Below, piece by piece: positions 35,202 to 47,194 of a stretch of DNA of 64,000 bases (its first letter is position 1; each line of letters begins with the position of its first letter). The stretch is from Sphagnum compactum (taxonomy: Eukaryota > Bryophyta > Sphagnopsida > Sphagnales): assembly GCA_965153455.1 (NCBI GenBank), contig OZ234496.1, positions 4,473,207-4,537,206 on the forward strand, given 5' to 3'. Position numbers and translations under genes: made by a program. Under the pieces are notes generated by a model, which ran no database searches, had not been told where the DNA came from, and worked only from the letters and a program-made list of their open reading frames with translations.

Positions 35202-37449
35202 CTAGAATTTTGCCATGATTGCAGCTAGCTCACCTTCTGTAACCCACTTCCAGAAATGTTTTTTCACACCAACAGCTGTTGCATGTGCACTCAAGTTCCC
35301 ATTCCCTGATTCATTTACCAGTGCTCCCCCATTGGTGTGATCTCCTCCTTCATCCTCCTGGCTGGAGAATTCAGTTGCAGGAAGATGTTTCACCACAGCA
35401 ATCATTGTGTGAAGAACGTACTGTGTCAATAGCCCTGGATAGGAGAAAGAATCACGTTCTTGCTCATCTCGATGGTATGACTCCGGCAGCATTTCAACTC
35501 GTTCTGATGCACCCAATTCACATCCAAGCTCCTCAAATATGCCCCGCCTACATGCATCATCCACATTTTCTCCAGGTCGCATCTTCTCAGATAAAGGTTT
35601 ATTTCTTGGCCGTATCCTTCCATCACTCATTTCCTGCAACCCGCATGAGACGGACCCCAGCATACAACTCTGTAATCAAAGCCATATAGTTGGTATATAG
35701 CAGAGTGTGCACCGATGCTGCAAATCTGGTACAAAAACCTTAAAAAAGACATAATATGAAACACACAAGCATCTTGTTGCACAAGAACCCATCCCATCTC
35801 CAGGAGAGAAGACCCTACAAAAGACCATTGCTGACTGGTACTAAAGCCAATCCACAATCTCTTGCTTCACCATCCCACATAGATAACCATTTGAAATGGT
35901 CTTTTTTCTTTGCAGGTTCAAGGCAGCCATTGATCCATTATGGTGATACTAACAAGTCTGGAAACCATCATATTCTCACAGATTCCTTGCATGTATGTGA
36001 TTGTTATCAACAGCGATTTCAGTTCACTTGAAACCATCTGACTACAAAACTAATAAGATCAGAGACATGGAACTCTTCCATCTTCTTCAGATCGCACTAC
36101 TTCAATTCCAAGTAGCACCTATGCAATTGTGCAAATAAACTGCAGCAAACACTTCTCACTCCAGCTTTCACCAGAGATCCCAGGCAATAGAAAATGAAAG
36201 CAAAAGCTAGTCCAGGTGTCCTCATCTTCACCAAACACAAATTGTCTGCAACAGAGCAAGTTGAAGACTTTTGTCCAATCATTCCTCAAACCCTAATTGA
36301 GGTTCTGATGGAAAAAGAAGATGGACTTCTGAAGGAGATATCTGAAGAAGAAGAAGAAGCATTCCGGAGGGGAAGAAGTTCAGGCTTCATTCCATTGCAT
36401 TGTGGTTGCATACATCCCATCATTCCCCAAACCCTAACTGAGCTTCTGATGAAACAAGAAGCTCAGAAGAAACTGGACTTCTGAAGAAGATTTTGGAAGA
36501 AAGAAAAGAAGAAGTTTCTGGACAAAGAAGAAGAATGAGAAGAAGATAGACTTCTGATGATTTCTGAAGAAGAGGAGGATCTCTGAGCAACAACAATAAC
36601 AACAACAACAACAATTCTGAAGAAGAGAATTCTGGAGAATGAGGGGAAGAAGAAGATCAGGATTCATTTCCACTGCATTGTAGTTGCATTTATCCAGAGA
36701 AGAAAATCCCCAACACACACACACACACACATCTACATCAATTTCTTTCTCGGGCATCTCCACTTTGTGGCCCATACTTGTGACTGATCCTGACAACAGG
36801 AAATGAAGAAGCCACAGGGGTTGAGGAGAGGAGAGAGAGAGTGTGCGTAAAAGAGTACCTGGTGAGATTCAACAAGATACAGCCCAGATTCGTTCCTGAT
36901 CTTCACACTGGCAACATGAACAGTTCGCTTAGGAGGTCGAGCATCCTCCAGCGAGATTTCACCATCCACAAGCTCAGTCCACAGATTGGCCACACGCTTG
37001 GTCCCTGGTGCAGTACCCCATGTCTTGAGCTGCTCTGCTCCTGAGATCAACCTCTCCCTCAACCACTGCGTCAGTCCCTCCACTCCCTCCAATTCCTCCA
37101 CACTCACACACTGTGCATCGTTGGCGCAGAGCTCCGCTTGTGGCATTGAGAAAGCTTCGCTAGAAGCCGCATTTGACGTTGCTGCTTCTGATGCCCATCC
37201 TCCTCTCGCCATTGCCGTCGTCGTTTCTCTAGACGTTGCCGATGCTGGAAAAACAACGCAAAATGGAGTAGAGGAGCTGCTCTTCTGCTTCTCCTTCAGT
37301 CTAACCTGGGATGATGATCCTCCTGCTCTATGAGAAAACCCTTGCAGCAGTTGCTTGGAGAGTGTGATGAGCTTGGAAGATGAGTTGCTAGAACTGATGA
37401 TGCTGCGAGGTAGCAAGGAGCTGCTGCTGGAATGCAGCAGCACCTGCAT
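35202..37449 (-). CDS. Nudix-type protein with organelle transit peptide, two exons
   Basis: Nudix proteins act on nucleoside-diphosphate-linked compounds; the substrate here is unknown. Exon 1 is 37449-36859 and exon 2 35633-35202, joined at phase 0 by CAG|GTACTC and TTGCAG|GAA across a 1225-bp intron, giving 340 residues. Residues 1-60 are Ser-rich with Arg and Lys and no acids for the first ~50, a plastid or mitochondrial transit peptide pattern. Around 125-195 lies T-Q-W-L-R-E-R and the strand V-A-S-V-K-I-R-N-E-S-G-L-Y-L-V-E-S-H. The Nudix box is at about 213-234: P-G-E219, then R227-G228-I-F-E231-E232-L-G. The two metal-binding Glu are present, but the usual Glu after Arg is Gly and the first Gly of the box is missing. 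The C-terminus has H-F-W-K-W-V. It is divergently transcribed from the OB-fold gene. I am confident of the gene structure, moderately of the family, and not of activity. Confidence 0.75.
36278..36735. repeat. Intronic duplication and GAA/CAA/CA microsatellites
   Basis: Inside the Nudix gene intron. A ~140-bp unit starting ATCATTCC-CAAACCCTAA-TGAG occurs at 36278 and 36419; its end (CATTGCATTGTGGTTGCAT) recurs at about 36674. Between them are long GAAGAA runs, then CAACAA (36588-36612) and CA repeats (36712-36731). Confidence 0.8.
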
Positions 37450-37802
37450 TTGGGAAGAAGCAGCGCAACTGTTGCATATGTCGTCGAGCTCTTACATCGA
37501 CATACGACATAGCCAAAAGATTCTCCTGTTATTGTGCGCGAGCTCTTTCCGCAGCATCATCATCATACCTTTAGGTCATAGGAGAAGATTTATTAATTCT
37601 TCGCTGCTCAAGACTTGCTGCAAGATTAGGGTAGAGAGAAGAATCGAACAACGATAAGGGTCACTACGTCGCCGCAAATCTAGTGTGCAAACTACAAACC
37701 CAAAACAAGATTTTCACAGATCCAGAGAGCGAGAGAGACAACCCTAGAACCAGGGAATCAGAGAAAGGGAGGAGGGAAGCGCAGCAGATCCTTTTGGTGT
37801 CT
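37450..37802. promoter_or_regulatory. Short divergent (bidirectional) promoter region
   Basis: Only 353 bp separate the start codons of the minus-strand Nudix gene (37449) and the plus-strand OB-fold gene (37803). Both leaders and any core promoters must fit here. I see no clear TATA box for either side. A shared promoter is inferred from layout. Confidence 0.6.
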
Positions 37803-40800
37803 ATGGAGGTGGACGATGTCTTTATCCGCCTGGTGGAGGAAGCGCGAGCCAGTCTCCTCCTACATCAGCAACAACAGCTGCAGCTGCAGGAGGAGAAGAA
37901 GAGGAAGCAGCAGCAGCAGCAGCAGCAGCAGGAACCCAGCTGGGCATGGGTGTGCATGCGATTGCTGTCGTGCTGCAGTGCTTACCCCAGTGGCGTCACT
38001 CCTGCAATTCTACTCTCTGATCTCTTCCAGGTTGGTTTTCTGGGTTCTTTGCTCTCCTTTCTTTCTTTCCTGTGCACTTTCCTGTGTAGGAAGAGGTGGG
38101 TTGCTTGCTTCCTTCCTTCCTTTGGTGACTGACAAAATGCACACTTCTTTTGTTTGTTTCTGCTGTTGCAGGATGCACAAGAAAAGGAGAGATTAGGGAA
38201 TGGCTGGAAAACTGGTGACAAGAATGGTGGTGCAGCAAGAAGAAGCTCCTCCTTGACAACAGTACTGAACCAGCAACAAAAGCAACAGCAGCTTCCACGG
38301 CTGCCAAATATGGTCACCATTGACTCCATTCACGAGAAGAAGTTTGTTTCTCTGGACTCTGTGCTACAGGTTGTCATCCTTTCTGTACACCTCCTGCCAG
38401 GTACAGCTCTCTCTCTCTCTCTCTCTCTCTGTGTATCTACCTTCACATCATCCTTCTGGAAAAACCCATCCCTTGCTTTCTATCTTGCAGGTGCTTTCCA
38501 TGAAAAGCCACATCTGGCATCATGTGCTGCATTCAGATATCATATGCAAGGGATGCATTCTTCAAGTATTAGCACCTGCAGCCACGTAAAACTGGTTGCC
38601 AGTGTTGTAGGCATGTCTCTTGAGTGCTAGCCAACAGCATGATCAATTGAGTCTTTGTGTTGCTTCCAGAAACATGATGGAAGCTTGGGATGCAGATTTT
38701 GTTTGTGTATTAGTTTGCCTGAAATTTTGGGTGGATTATTTATATACTTTATCCGCACCCACTGTTAGGAGCATATGAAGTCAGTGAGTTGTAGTCAGTG
38801 GCAGCTCCTTCTCTGGTTTTTGTGATGAGGGTGATGATGGTCTGACACTAAATGAACTCAAGGTGTTTTTTTTGGGTTTGTTTCTGTTCAATTTCAGAGA
38901 GATTTGGTTTGATTTGGGTACTGCAGGAACGAGCAGCTATGTGTTGACACTTGGTGACTCATGGAGCTCGAGCACCATTGATTTGTATCTTCACCGCAAG
39001 TAATTTTTTTTCATTTTTTGTTCACCCCCTTCCAGTGTTGGTTTGTTGTTTCTGTGCTATGAACCACAATCGTGGCATATATGGGATCTTTGCTTCATGT
39101 CTTCCTGTCCAGTCAGTGCGTATTGGGGTTGAAGGATGTAGCTGATAAGGATTTGGAATTTTAAGTCTCTTGGGAGTTTGCAATGATTGCAGATTTTATG
39201 ACCTGATTGAACCCAATAATGCCATTCTCAAGACTGGCCGCGAGATACGGTTGGCAGGCTGCCGCCTGCGATCAGCTCCTGGGTTGGCACAGCCCCGCCT
39301 TCTTCCAACTGAGTTCCTAGTGATTCTGCTGGATGAGGTTTGCATTGGTTGGACTCCTACATGAACTTGCAGCTAGGTGACCCTAGTTGTGTTGGGTGGC
39401 TATCATCAACTGGGTGTCAACCTGGTCATGCAATTTTGGAACAATTGTAGCTGGACAGAAGCAAGGCAGGTGCTTCTGTCAGAATTTATTATCTGACTGA
39501 TACCAAAACTCCCATCCATGCAGTAAGCAATAACTGGCTGAGATGGGTACTTCTTTTTGGAGTTTCTGAGCTCTGAATTGATCATGTAATTGATACGGAA
39601 ACTCCCACCTGTGCAGTAAAGCAATAACTGTCTGAGATGGGTTTTTCTTTGTGGAGTTCTTGAGCTCTGCTCCTGGCCCACACACCCATCCAGAGGGTGC
39701 TTACCCTTGCATCACTTTGAATTAAGACCTAAATGTCAAGAATGTGTTGGTCTCCTTGGTGTACACCTATTGGATGCTGCTGTTGGTCAAGAGGCATGTC
39801 ACCAATCAGGTCTATGTTGAGTTGCTCTGGCAGCACACTCACTCATAAAATGCTCTGTGAGATGAACAAACTTTTTACTGTAATTGAGCTTTCATGAAAC
39901 AACTTTCTCATTTATGACCAAGATTACATTGGAGTTATGGTTTGTGGATGGGCATTGTGGAAACTAGCTGGTATGAGAGTTAGAGATTTTCAAGCAACCA
40001 GAGCCAGTTTTCTTTTGAACTTTTTGAACCCAAATACTACTGATTCTTTCAGTTGTATTTTATGCTATTGTTTTCTATATCAAGTTCATGGCATCCAAGG
40101 CACATTATGTTAGGTTGCAGTCATATCTTCTCTTTGACCATTAGCATTGAAGAGTGGGGTTTTTGTCACCATGCACAGGAACAAGAGGATGATGCAATGC
40201 TGCTGGGTGCCAAGTTCTGCTCTGACACCTTTGCAAACATACAGCTTGATCTAGCTGAGTCCAACCTTGAGTTTTGCTTTTATGCCAGGTTTGGGTCTTA
40301 CACTACATCCAAATTGCCATTGAATTGCCTGTGTTGCTGGTGTTTTCTTGAGAGTTTCTTCCCAACCCATACATAGCAAAATACTGAGAGGTGATTTTTT
40401 TGCAGTTTGTGAGATAGCATTTGCCACTCCTGCAAATGGATAAGGATATATGGCTGGGAGTGGACAGGTTGGATAGGAAAGGGGAGGTGACAGTGGAAGG
40501 GCAGCACAACCATGTTAAACATCAAGTAATCACCCTATGTGATGACACTGGGGATTCTTTACCACTGGTGCTGTGGGATGACCAGATTTCAATCTCTAGT
40601 CTTTTGAGGTATGTTCACTATGCATAGCATAAAGAAGCAGCATTTTCTGAGAGTGAGTGTGATGTTCAGATCTATTGATACTTTTGCCTTGTGTTTTTGG
40701 GTTGAGAGAGGAGGACAGTGAAGGGAGCATGGTTGCACTTGAGCGTCCGTTCATTGCAACAGGTTGGGACTGTGGACTTCAAAGTGGTGCTCCCATTTGC

Positions 40801-43554
40801 CTGCAGTATGGCAGTGTTACCCACCTCTATACACTTCCATATGTTCCCCGTGAGGAGCAGGTATCATACTGTTTGAACCTTCATTGAAATATGTATTCCT
40901 ATAGGATTTCAAGTACTGTGGGATCCCTGGGGATCCCTGATCCCACACATGTTTTGGATCTGCAGGTATCGATGTTCAGTTTTGGGGGTTTGTTTGGTGA
41001 AGCTTGCTATCTTTGACTGGTCAAGCAGATACAGTACTTACAACAAGTGGCATGTATACTACAATTCTAGCCATGAACATGAGTTTGGGCTTGTCTTGAA
41101 GGTGACAGTTGGCAGCTCTCAATCTGTGAACAAGTGGGCAAAGCATAGGACAGAGCAGTTGGCAGGTTGTGGCCCTAGAGAAGATGAGAACCAAAGTGTG
41201 TACATGTCACAAGTTATGCTTCCCCGTGATTCTCAAGGTTCTGTTGACTTCAACAATTTTCCATATCGGGTATGTTCCTGGTCTTAGTGGTAATCATTTG
41301 AGACCTTTTGCACTTCTGTAACTGGATTTTCTGTGACAGCAATATTGGCTTAAAGTTCCTCCACAATCCAGTGTTGAGGTGGGGTGATATCTGTGGTGGA
41401 AAACTTAGTGTTGATGCATAGTACACCCTGATCCTTGCATCAATTTGATATAGTAGTTGGTGTTTTTGTTTGTATCAGTACAGATTTTAGCCTTAGTGGA
41501 TGTGTAGTAATGAGGCAAAGTCAGCAGCTGTTTAAGACCCTGATATTAAGTTACCAATTGCTTTAGGTGACTTCTTTCTCATTGGCCTTGTTTTTGCAGT
41601 TGCTAATTGGGCATTTGCAGCCAAGGATGTCACATGTGGCACTCTATGCACATGTCACTTGGGCAGTTGGAGCACCAGCTGTGAAGAGTAATGAGGAGCA
41701 GAAAGAACATAGTAACCGGACATTCTTCTTAAGGCTCCAAGATCCAACGGGTTTTGTGGATGTGAAGCTGCACTTCAATGAGCGCTGGTACTTATCTTTT
41801 CTTGACTTTGTTTGCTAATCTTGGCCTTCTCTGCTCCTTTGACAGTATGTTGAATGATAGAGGGAAAGCACTTTGAAGAGATAAGTCAATTCATGTGGCT
41901 TTGCTGCAGGTCTGCCGGAAAGGTCTTTGTGGGTCATGTGATTTTTCTGACAGGTCTGACCACCATTGTTGGTGGCGACGGCAGGTCTGCCTATGATCCA
42001 TTATCCATTTTTGACATGTGATGTATTGTCTTTTGTGTTTTCTTTATTGTAATTCCTACAGGCATGACCCCAAACCCTGTATATAAGTTCTGAAGACATG
42101 GGCCAACTTCAATATAAAGAAAAAGAGGGATGATACCGATCCAATTTATTAGCTGCCAAACACTTCGACAGATGCAAGCCATTTACAGTGTTGCAAGAAA
42201 TTATGGGTCTAATTACATGATACTGGTTTCAGGTCCACACTGATGCTGGTGTAGCTGTGCTTGGACTTTTGAGGGGTTCCTAGGGTGGAGGGCCAGTGGC
42301 TGGAGAAGGACACAGAAGCAATGCTGGTCAATATAACACAGCTCCCTGCCCTGTTATCATCACCATCGTTGCACCGAATTCTTCCACTGTCCTCACTCTC
42401 TTCTACCTCTTCAACTACCCATGTAAGCTTTTTGTAGTTATGTTGAAACCTTTCTAGGCACATGCTAGTTGGCACCGGTGAAAGTCAAACTACTACACCT
42501 ACCCTTAACAGGCCTCAAGCAGATAACTAGGTGGGGAACTAAGTGGGGAAATCTGGAATTTGCTGATTGTTTGGGTACACTTTGAAATCCTGGCCTGGAC
42601 AGGTGTGCAGAGTACGTATAGGCAAGTTGGGTCCAGAGGATGTGCAGGTGCGAACTTCACATGCACGATGCGGCAGGGCCTTCCAGCAATTGAATTCATT
42701 GGTGTGTAGCTTCTGTGGTGGCCCCTGTGATGACCGTGAAGCTGTTCCAGAGTTCATGTTGAGGACAGTTTTTTATGATTCTGCAGAAGATGCTGGAGTT
42801 GAAGTGGTGGCATGGTGTGCAGGACAGGCAGCTGCTGAAATAATGCAAGCCTGCCCAAGTGACTTTTGCTCCTGGCCTGAGGTACTTGACTTCTAAGTAT
42901 TTTGGGGGGAAGATTGGGTTGCTGAACATGTGTCTGTTTGTTTTACAGTGTCCAGAAATGCTTGGCATCTACCAAGCTATCAATCTGATCATTGGTAACA
43001 GTGGCCTGGATTCCAGTTATTATCTAGATAGTAGTGGACCTGTTCAGGCAACTGTTATCAATACCTGTTATTTTCCTGGTTGAAAAACAACCTTGCTAGT
43101 ACCACAAAACTGGTGGTTGTCTTTTTTTTGCAGGAGGAGCAAGCAATGTATATGTATAGCCTGGAAAATGAGGAGTTTCTAGTGACACTGTATTGGGGAC
43201 TGGAAGATGACCATAGAACACTGCCATTGGCTGGTCCTCTTCCTTTGGAGTTGCAGTTGATGGCCTGGAGAGTGGGTGGGGCCCAGAAGTATGACCCCCA
43301 TCCATCTCCTCTCTAGTCATCTGGTTTCTTATCTCTGCTGTTGCAGATCTCAATGTTTAATGCTGGACCTGCTCGATGACCTCAGGCAGAAGTCACCCAG
43401 CACATCAAAGTCAACAGAACTACACGGATGGGAAATGAATGCTGAACACTTCAGAGGTCGGTCACTACGACATACTCACCGGACCTTGTTTTCCGTGTCT
43501 GACATGTGGGGCTGCTCAATGAAATTCCAACCTATCTTGAAACTACCATTTTAA
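37803..43554 (+). CDS. Multi-OB-fold, zinc-ribbon protein (RPA70/MEIOB/SHLD2-like), 15 exons
   Basis: Likely a nuclear single-stranded DNA-binding protein. Exons that keep one frame: 37803-38030, 38172-38369, 38491-38565, 38902-38999, 39193-39337, 40179-40288, 40468-40608, 40707-40860, 41003-41269, 41600-41787, 41910-41984, 42611-42881, 42949-43053, 43134-43288, 43347-43554, giving about 805 residues. Exons 4, 7, 9 and the end of 13 are the least certain. The N-terminus has a Gln/Lys-rich stretch with a CAG run. First OB-like module about 150-250 (I-I-C-K-G-C-I-L-Q, then S-Y-V-L-T-L-G-D-S-W). Second about 270-385 (L-E-F-C-F-Y-A-R, D-D-T-G-D-S-L-P-L-V-L-W-D-D). Third about 475-685, with H577-x2-C580-x11-C592-x2-C595 before F-M-L-R-T-V-F-Y-D. 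Three OB folds with zinc in the last recall RPA70 DNA-binding domains, MEIOB and SHLD2. Which one it matches cannot be decided by eye. Confidence 0.72.
37911..37931. repeat. CAG run encoding polyglutamine
   Basis: Coding CAG repeat in exon 1 of the OB-fold gene, giving eight Gln after a Lys-rich stretch. Confidence 0.9.
38407..38430. repeat. (CT)n microsatellite in intron 2
   Basis: Twelve CT units inside the intron between exons 2 and 3 of the OB-fold gene. Confidence 0.95.
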
Positions 43555-43994
43555 AATTGACTTGGTGGCTTGGCTTCTCATTGAGCATGATCCTTTTGTC
43601 CAGACAGAAAGGTGATCAATGTGGTTTTTCATACATCCAAGTTCCATGTGTAGTTCCAACCCACTTCACACATGCATGTATAAGCTTGTGCATCTGTGCC
43701 ACCTGAAGATCTTGAAACTTTTTGCAGCTGAAGAAAATCCTTGGATTCCAATCTGGCCTTAGGAAAATGCTGTTGACTAGCAAATCACTTAAAAATACAC
43801 TGCATATTGTGCAGAAGAGAATTTTGACCTTATTTTTATTGCTGTTGTAGCCATTGGTGGTATGGGCATATCAAATTCTTCTTTGCTGATACTAGTGCTA
43901 TATATCTGAACATCTTAAAGAACAAGTTCAAAAAGCTATTTATTAGTTATTCTATAAAGACAGTTTTTGCTGCTACAGTTTTTTGCAATCCTGC
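43555..43994. other. 3' flank of the OB-fold gene
   Basis: Likely 3' untranslated region and spacer; no other feature is recognised. Confidence 0.5.
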
Positions 43995-44728
43995 AAGGAA
44001 AGTATTACAAGTGAATGGATGGTTACATATTTCTAGTTTGAGGAATCCTGCATGTATTTAGTATATATCAGGCATGTGTAGCAGAGCAGAATCCTGTGTG
44101 ATATATTCACGATGGTGATTTTCTTTGCAGTTTGCGCTGCATGAAGTCTAAATGGGCTTTGAGTCAATTGTTGGGAGCTTACCAACACCAAACATGGTGT
44201 GTTGGAGAATTGTTTTGCAGTTTATGTTGGGTATTAATAACCAGTTTCATAAGAAGCATACCACAGACCACCTTGATTGCACAAGCATTCCAACTTTATA
44301 TGCCTCCACTGCAAGTGGATGTGTTTTGGTATGTCACTCTGCTTGAAATTCAAGAAAGGCGGTGTCAATCCTTTGTTGGAGATTTCCATCTTCATCAACA
44401 AAGTACATGGTTGATGTTTTTGTCTTCATTTCTGCATTCAGGTTCAATGCTGCAAAAAGCTTTTGCCAAAGAACATTGCATCTTCCAAGGTACAACAAGC
44501 CCCTTGTCCAATGTTTGGAGTTAATGGGTGGGAAGCATCACCAGCAAGTGTTACCCCAAAATATACTTGTGATGAGCTCTCATGTGAATTTATGCTATAT
44601 CTGAGTGAGTTACTGACCATGTTCTCCATTGATGTGTTCTCTATGCATTGAAAGGTTGCACAAGACCATCCATGTATGTCTTTCAGGGCTTCCTCCTTGA
44701 ACAATGTCAGATCCTTTGATGAACCTGC
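43995..44728 (-). pseudogene. FAD-dependent monooxygenase last-exon fragment, copy 1
   Basis: On the minus strand 44704-44444 reads V-T-L-A-G-D-A-S-H-P-L-T-P-N-I-G-Q-G and L-E-D-A, the GD motif that binds the FAD ribityl chain in PHBH-fold monooxygenases. A GGCAG|GTTCATC acceptor relic is at 44724. The frame then stops, and the region down to about 44100 still matches the C-terminal part of the better copy at 63.25 kb at DNA level but is broken. Homology goes on into the 3' flank to about 43995. It is a dead fragment inserted or duplicated without the upstream exons. Confidence 0.75.
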
Positions 44729-45760
44729 CGCCCAACCAACCTTAGGAAAAAGGACTCTGGCATAATCAACTAAAGAAAAAGAGCTTGAACATCACATATC
44801 ACAAGAGTGTGCTTATTGGAGATCATTCAAGAGGAAGGGGACCTGAGGACCAATTATTCTAGCAAACAAACCAATATGCTCTAGTTGGAGTTATGGGTAT
44901 GATAGCACTCTTAACCCCATTGCCAAGGTAGTAGTAATTCACCTCAGGCTTGAAGTTATGACCATCTGGAAAGAATGCAACTAACGCCCCCCACCCTGAC
45001 TTGGCCAACACTCTTGGGTTTTGGTAACCCCATCCATCCTGCTGCAACTGAAGTCACCCCATCCAATCCCACCATAATCTGAACACGAAAATCCATAAAC
45101 CTGCCACTCAAATTCCCCCAAGCCTCCTAACATTCCAAGAACTGGACACCAAAACAAGATTACTGTTTTCAAAGGTTTGTTTTGATTCCTATGCTCAACA
45201 CATTACTGAATCCAACAGGCACAAGATCTCATAAGCAGAAAAGAAAACTCTCAATGGTCATCACACTATAGTACATATGCTTGCTATTCTGACATGCATT
45301 TCTAACATCCAAACTAGACAGAGACAGAATCTCAACTCCAGAGTTGGCAAGTATGCATCTTCATGTAGACAGGATTGCATGAATTATAAGATCACAATTA
45401 CATGATTATGGATCACAATTTGGCAAAGAGTCGAACATCCAAGGCAGCTCCAAAAGGAGACTGTAACTGTAGGTTTCTAGTGAAGGAATAGTTCAATTTC
45501 TTAGCTCAAATAATATCAACTTATGGATGATTGTCTCCTCTGCTCAGCATTTTTATTTTTTTGGTGCAAAATTTCGCCAAAATGTGAAAAATAATAATTT
45601 AAAAAAATCAACATTCTGTCACAATATTTGCATTCTTTCTGAAAAAAATTACCAATTTTTTTGAAAACAATTAAAATTTATTTTCACCCATTTGGACTTT
45701 GATTTTAGTTTGGTAGCATTCTTTTAACTAACTTTTTTTATTATTTAGAAAGGTCACCAT
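44729..45760. other. Intergenic sequence
   Basis: No gene is recognised. Short frames at 44859-45172 (-) have Trp/Gly-rich composition but no motif. Confidence 0.45.
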
Positions 45761-45763
45761 TTA

Positions 45764-46454
45764 ATGCTAAATCCCTCTTGGATGCTAGCGAATGATGCAA
45801 CATCAGAAAAAATTGAAAAAAAAAACCCTATGCTTCCATTACATCAACAAATTGGAAAAGATAAAACATTGCTTAGTGGTAAGGTTCAAGTTATGGTTCC
45901 AAAGGAGTTTTTTCACATCTCAATGCAACATAAAATTCTGAACTTGGGAGACACCCCAACCAATCAATTGGAAAGCATGAATGATAGGTAACATCTAGCA
46001 TTATACCTATCTATCATAACCGGCTCATAATAAAAAAATTAATGGTAACATGGTCAATGAGTCGATGTGATCAACGTTTATTTTTGGACCATTCACATGG
46101 AAATAATAGCCTTAGAAGGTGGAGAGGCATGTGGTGACACTCAATTCACAAATTAAATATATCCATTAATTTCCCATTTTTTTGTATTTTTAATGTCAAA
46201 CATCTTGACGTTAGTAATGAAATATTAGTTCAATATGACATGGCTATTCAGATTATGATTGCTGGGACTTGGGTTTGCAAGCTTTTTCTCAAAAAGCACA
46301 CTCTTTTCGTAATGTTGTGGGATGTTTTTATTCATTGGCATTTTCCACAAATGACCGTACAAGCATGTTCCAAATCAGGCATCTTGCTCCCCCACAAGAA
46401 TATGGAAGGTTACTAATTTACAACTCAGGAAACCATGATGATGTGATTGGTTGA
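45764..46454 (+). pseudogene. Unrecognised open-frame remnants
   Basis: Two plus-strand open frames (45764-45991, 75 residues; 46269-46454, 61 residues) have more balanced amino-acid use than the surroundings, with K-V-Q-V-M-V-P-K-E-F-F-H and F-R-N-V-V-G-C-F-Y-S-L-A-F-S. They are not joined and have no family I recognise. They may be remains of a mobile element or chance. Confidence 0.2.
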
Positions 46455-46660
46455 ATGAAACAATACATGATAACAGAGCATGATCTGATTGAGTGAATGA
46501 ATCAATAGATGATACAAATGGCTACGTGATTACAAATGAATTTGGACTTTAATTTTGACTCTAGTGGTCCTGCTGGAAAGGAAGTTGGACTGGCTCTAAC
46601 AAATTGCAAGCCATGATAATGTGAAACCATTGGATGGTATTGACACATGCTAAAAGGCTT
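46455..46660. other. Spacer
   Basis: Nothing recognised. Confidence 0.5.
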
Positions 46661-46671
46661 TTTTTTTTTTA

Positions 46672-46945
46672 CTGGTGAAATTTTGCCAAAAAGCGAAGTA
46701 CTTTTTTGAAAATTTGAAATTTAAATGATTTTCAAGGTTTTCAATCACCAGAGGTTAGGAAAAAATTGGTAAAAATCTTCAAATTCCTGCATTTGGTTTT
46801 CAGCATGTAACCAGAAATATAGAAAGATTATTAAAGATTTTAAACTCATTATTTATTTATAGCCAGATTTGGCTAAATCTTCCTAGGGATGATAGCCACT
46901 TCTTTTACATCTTCCTATGGGTGGTGGCCACTTTGGCTACAAACA
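46672..46945 (-). repeat. Dispersed ~260-bp repeat, copy D
   Basis: One of the fullest copies. Read on the minus strand it has GTTTGTAGCCAAAGTGGCC, two AGTGGC-ATC blocks, CCTAGGAAGATTTAGCCAAA, TCTGGCTATAAA, and ends with CTTTTTGGCAAAATTTCACC. The palindrome TAGCCA-AATC-TGGCTA is perfect here. Confidence 0.85.
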
Positions 46946-47194
46946 GAATTTTTTTTAAAAGAACACTGCATAGTAGCCACAGTTCGTGCCAAACATTGGT
47001 CACAACTACCAATCATGAATCTGCATGCCGATTACCAAATTACAACACTGCCAATAAATTGTAATACTTTGGGCTATCAATTTATTATTTCTCAAAACAT
47101 TCCAACTCCCCAAAGAACTCATTTGAACAAATTTACTAGCTACTTGTTTCATTACACTTTGAAGGCAGTTTCAATGCTACACTATTAGTAATAA
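46946..47194. other. Spacer
   Basis: No gene is recognised in this stretch. Confidence 0.45.

Noticed and set aside
36733-37333. Plus-strand frame over Nudix exon 1
   Set aside because: The minus-strand frame has the transit peptide, the splice donor and phase agreement with exon 2; the plus frame has none.
43096-43353. Minus-strand frame over exon 14 of the OB-fold gene
   Set aside because: The plus strand is supported by exon phase on both sides.
37803-43554. OB-fold gene as a pseudogene, because naive joins at exons 7 and 9 hit stops
   Set aside because: Acceptors at 40467 and 41002 keep all exons in phase, so breaks need not be assumed.
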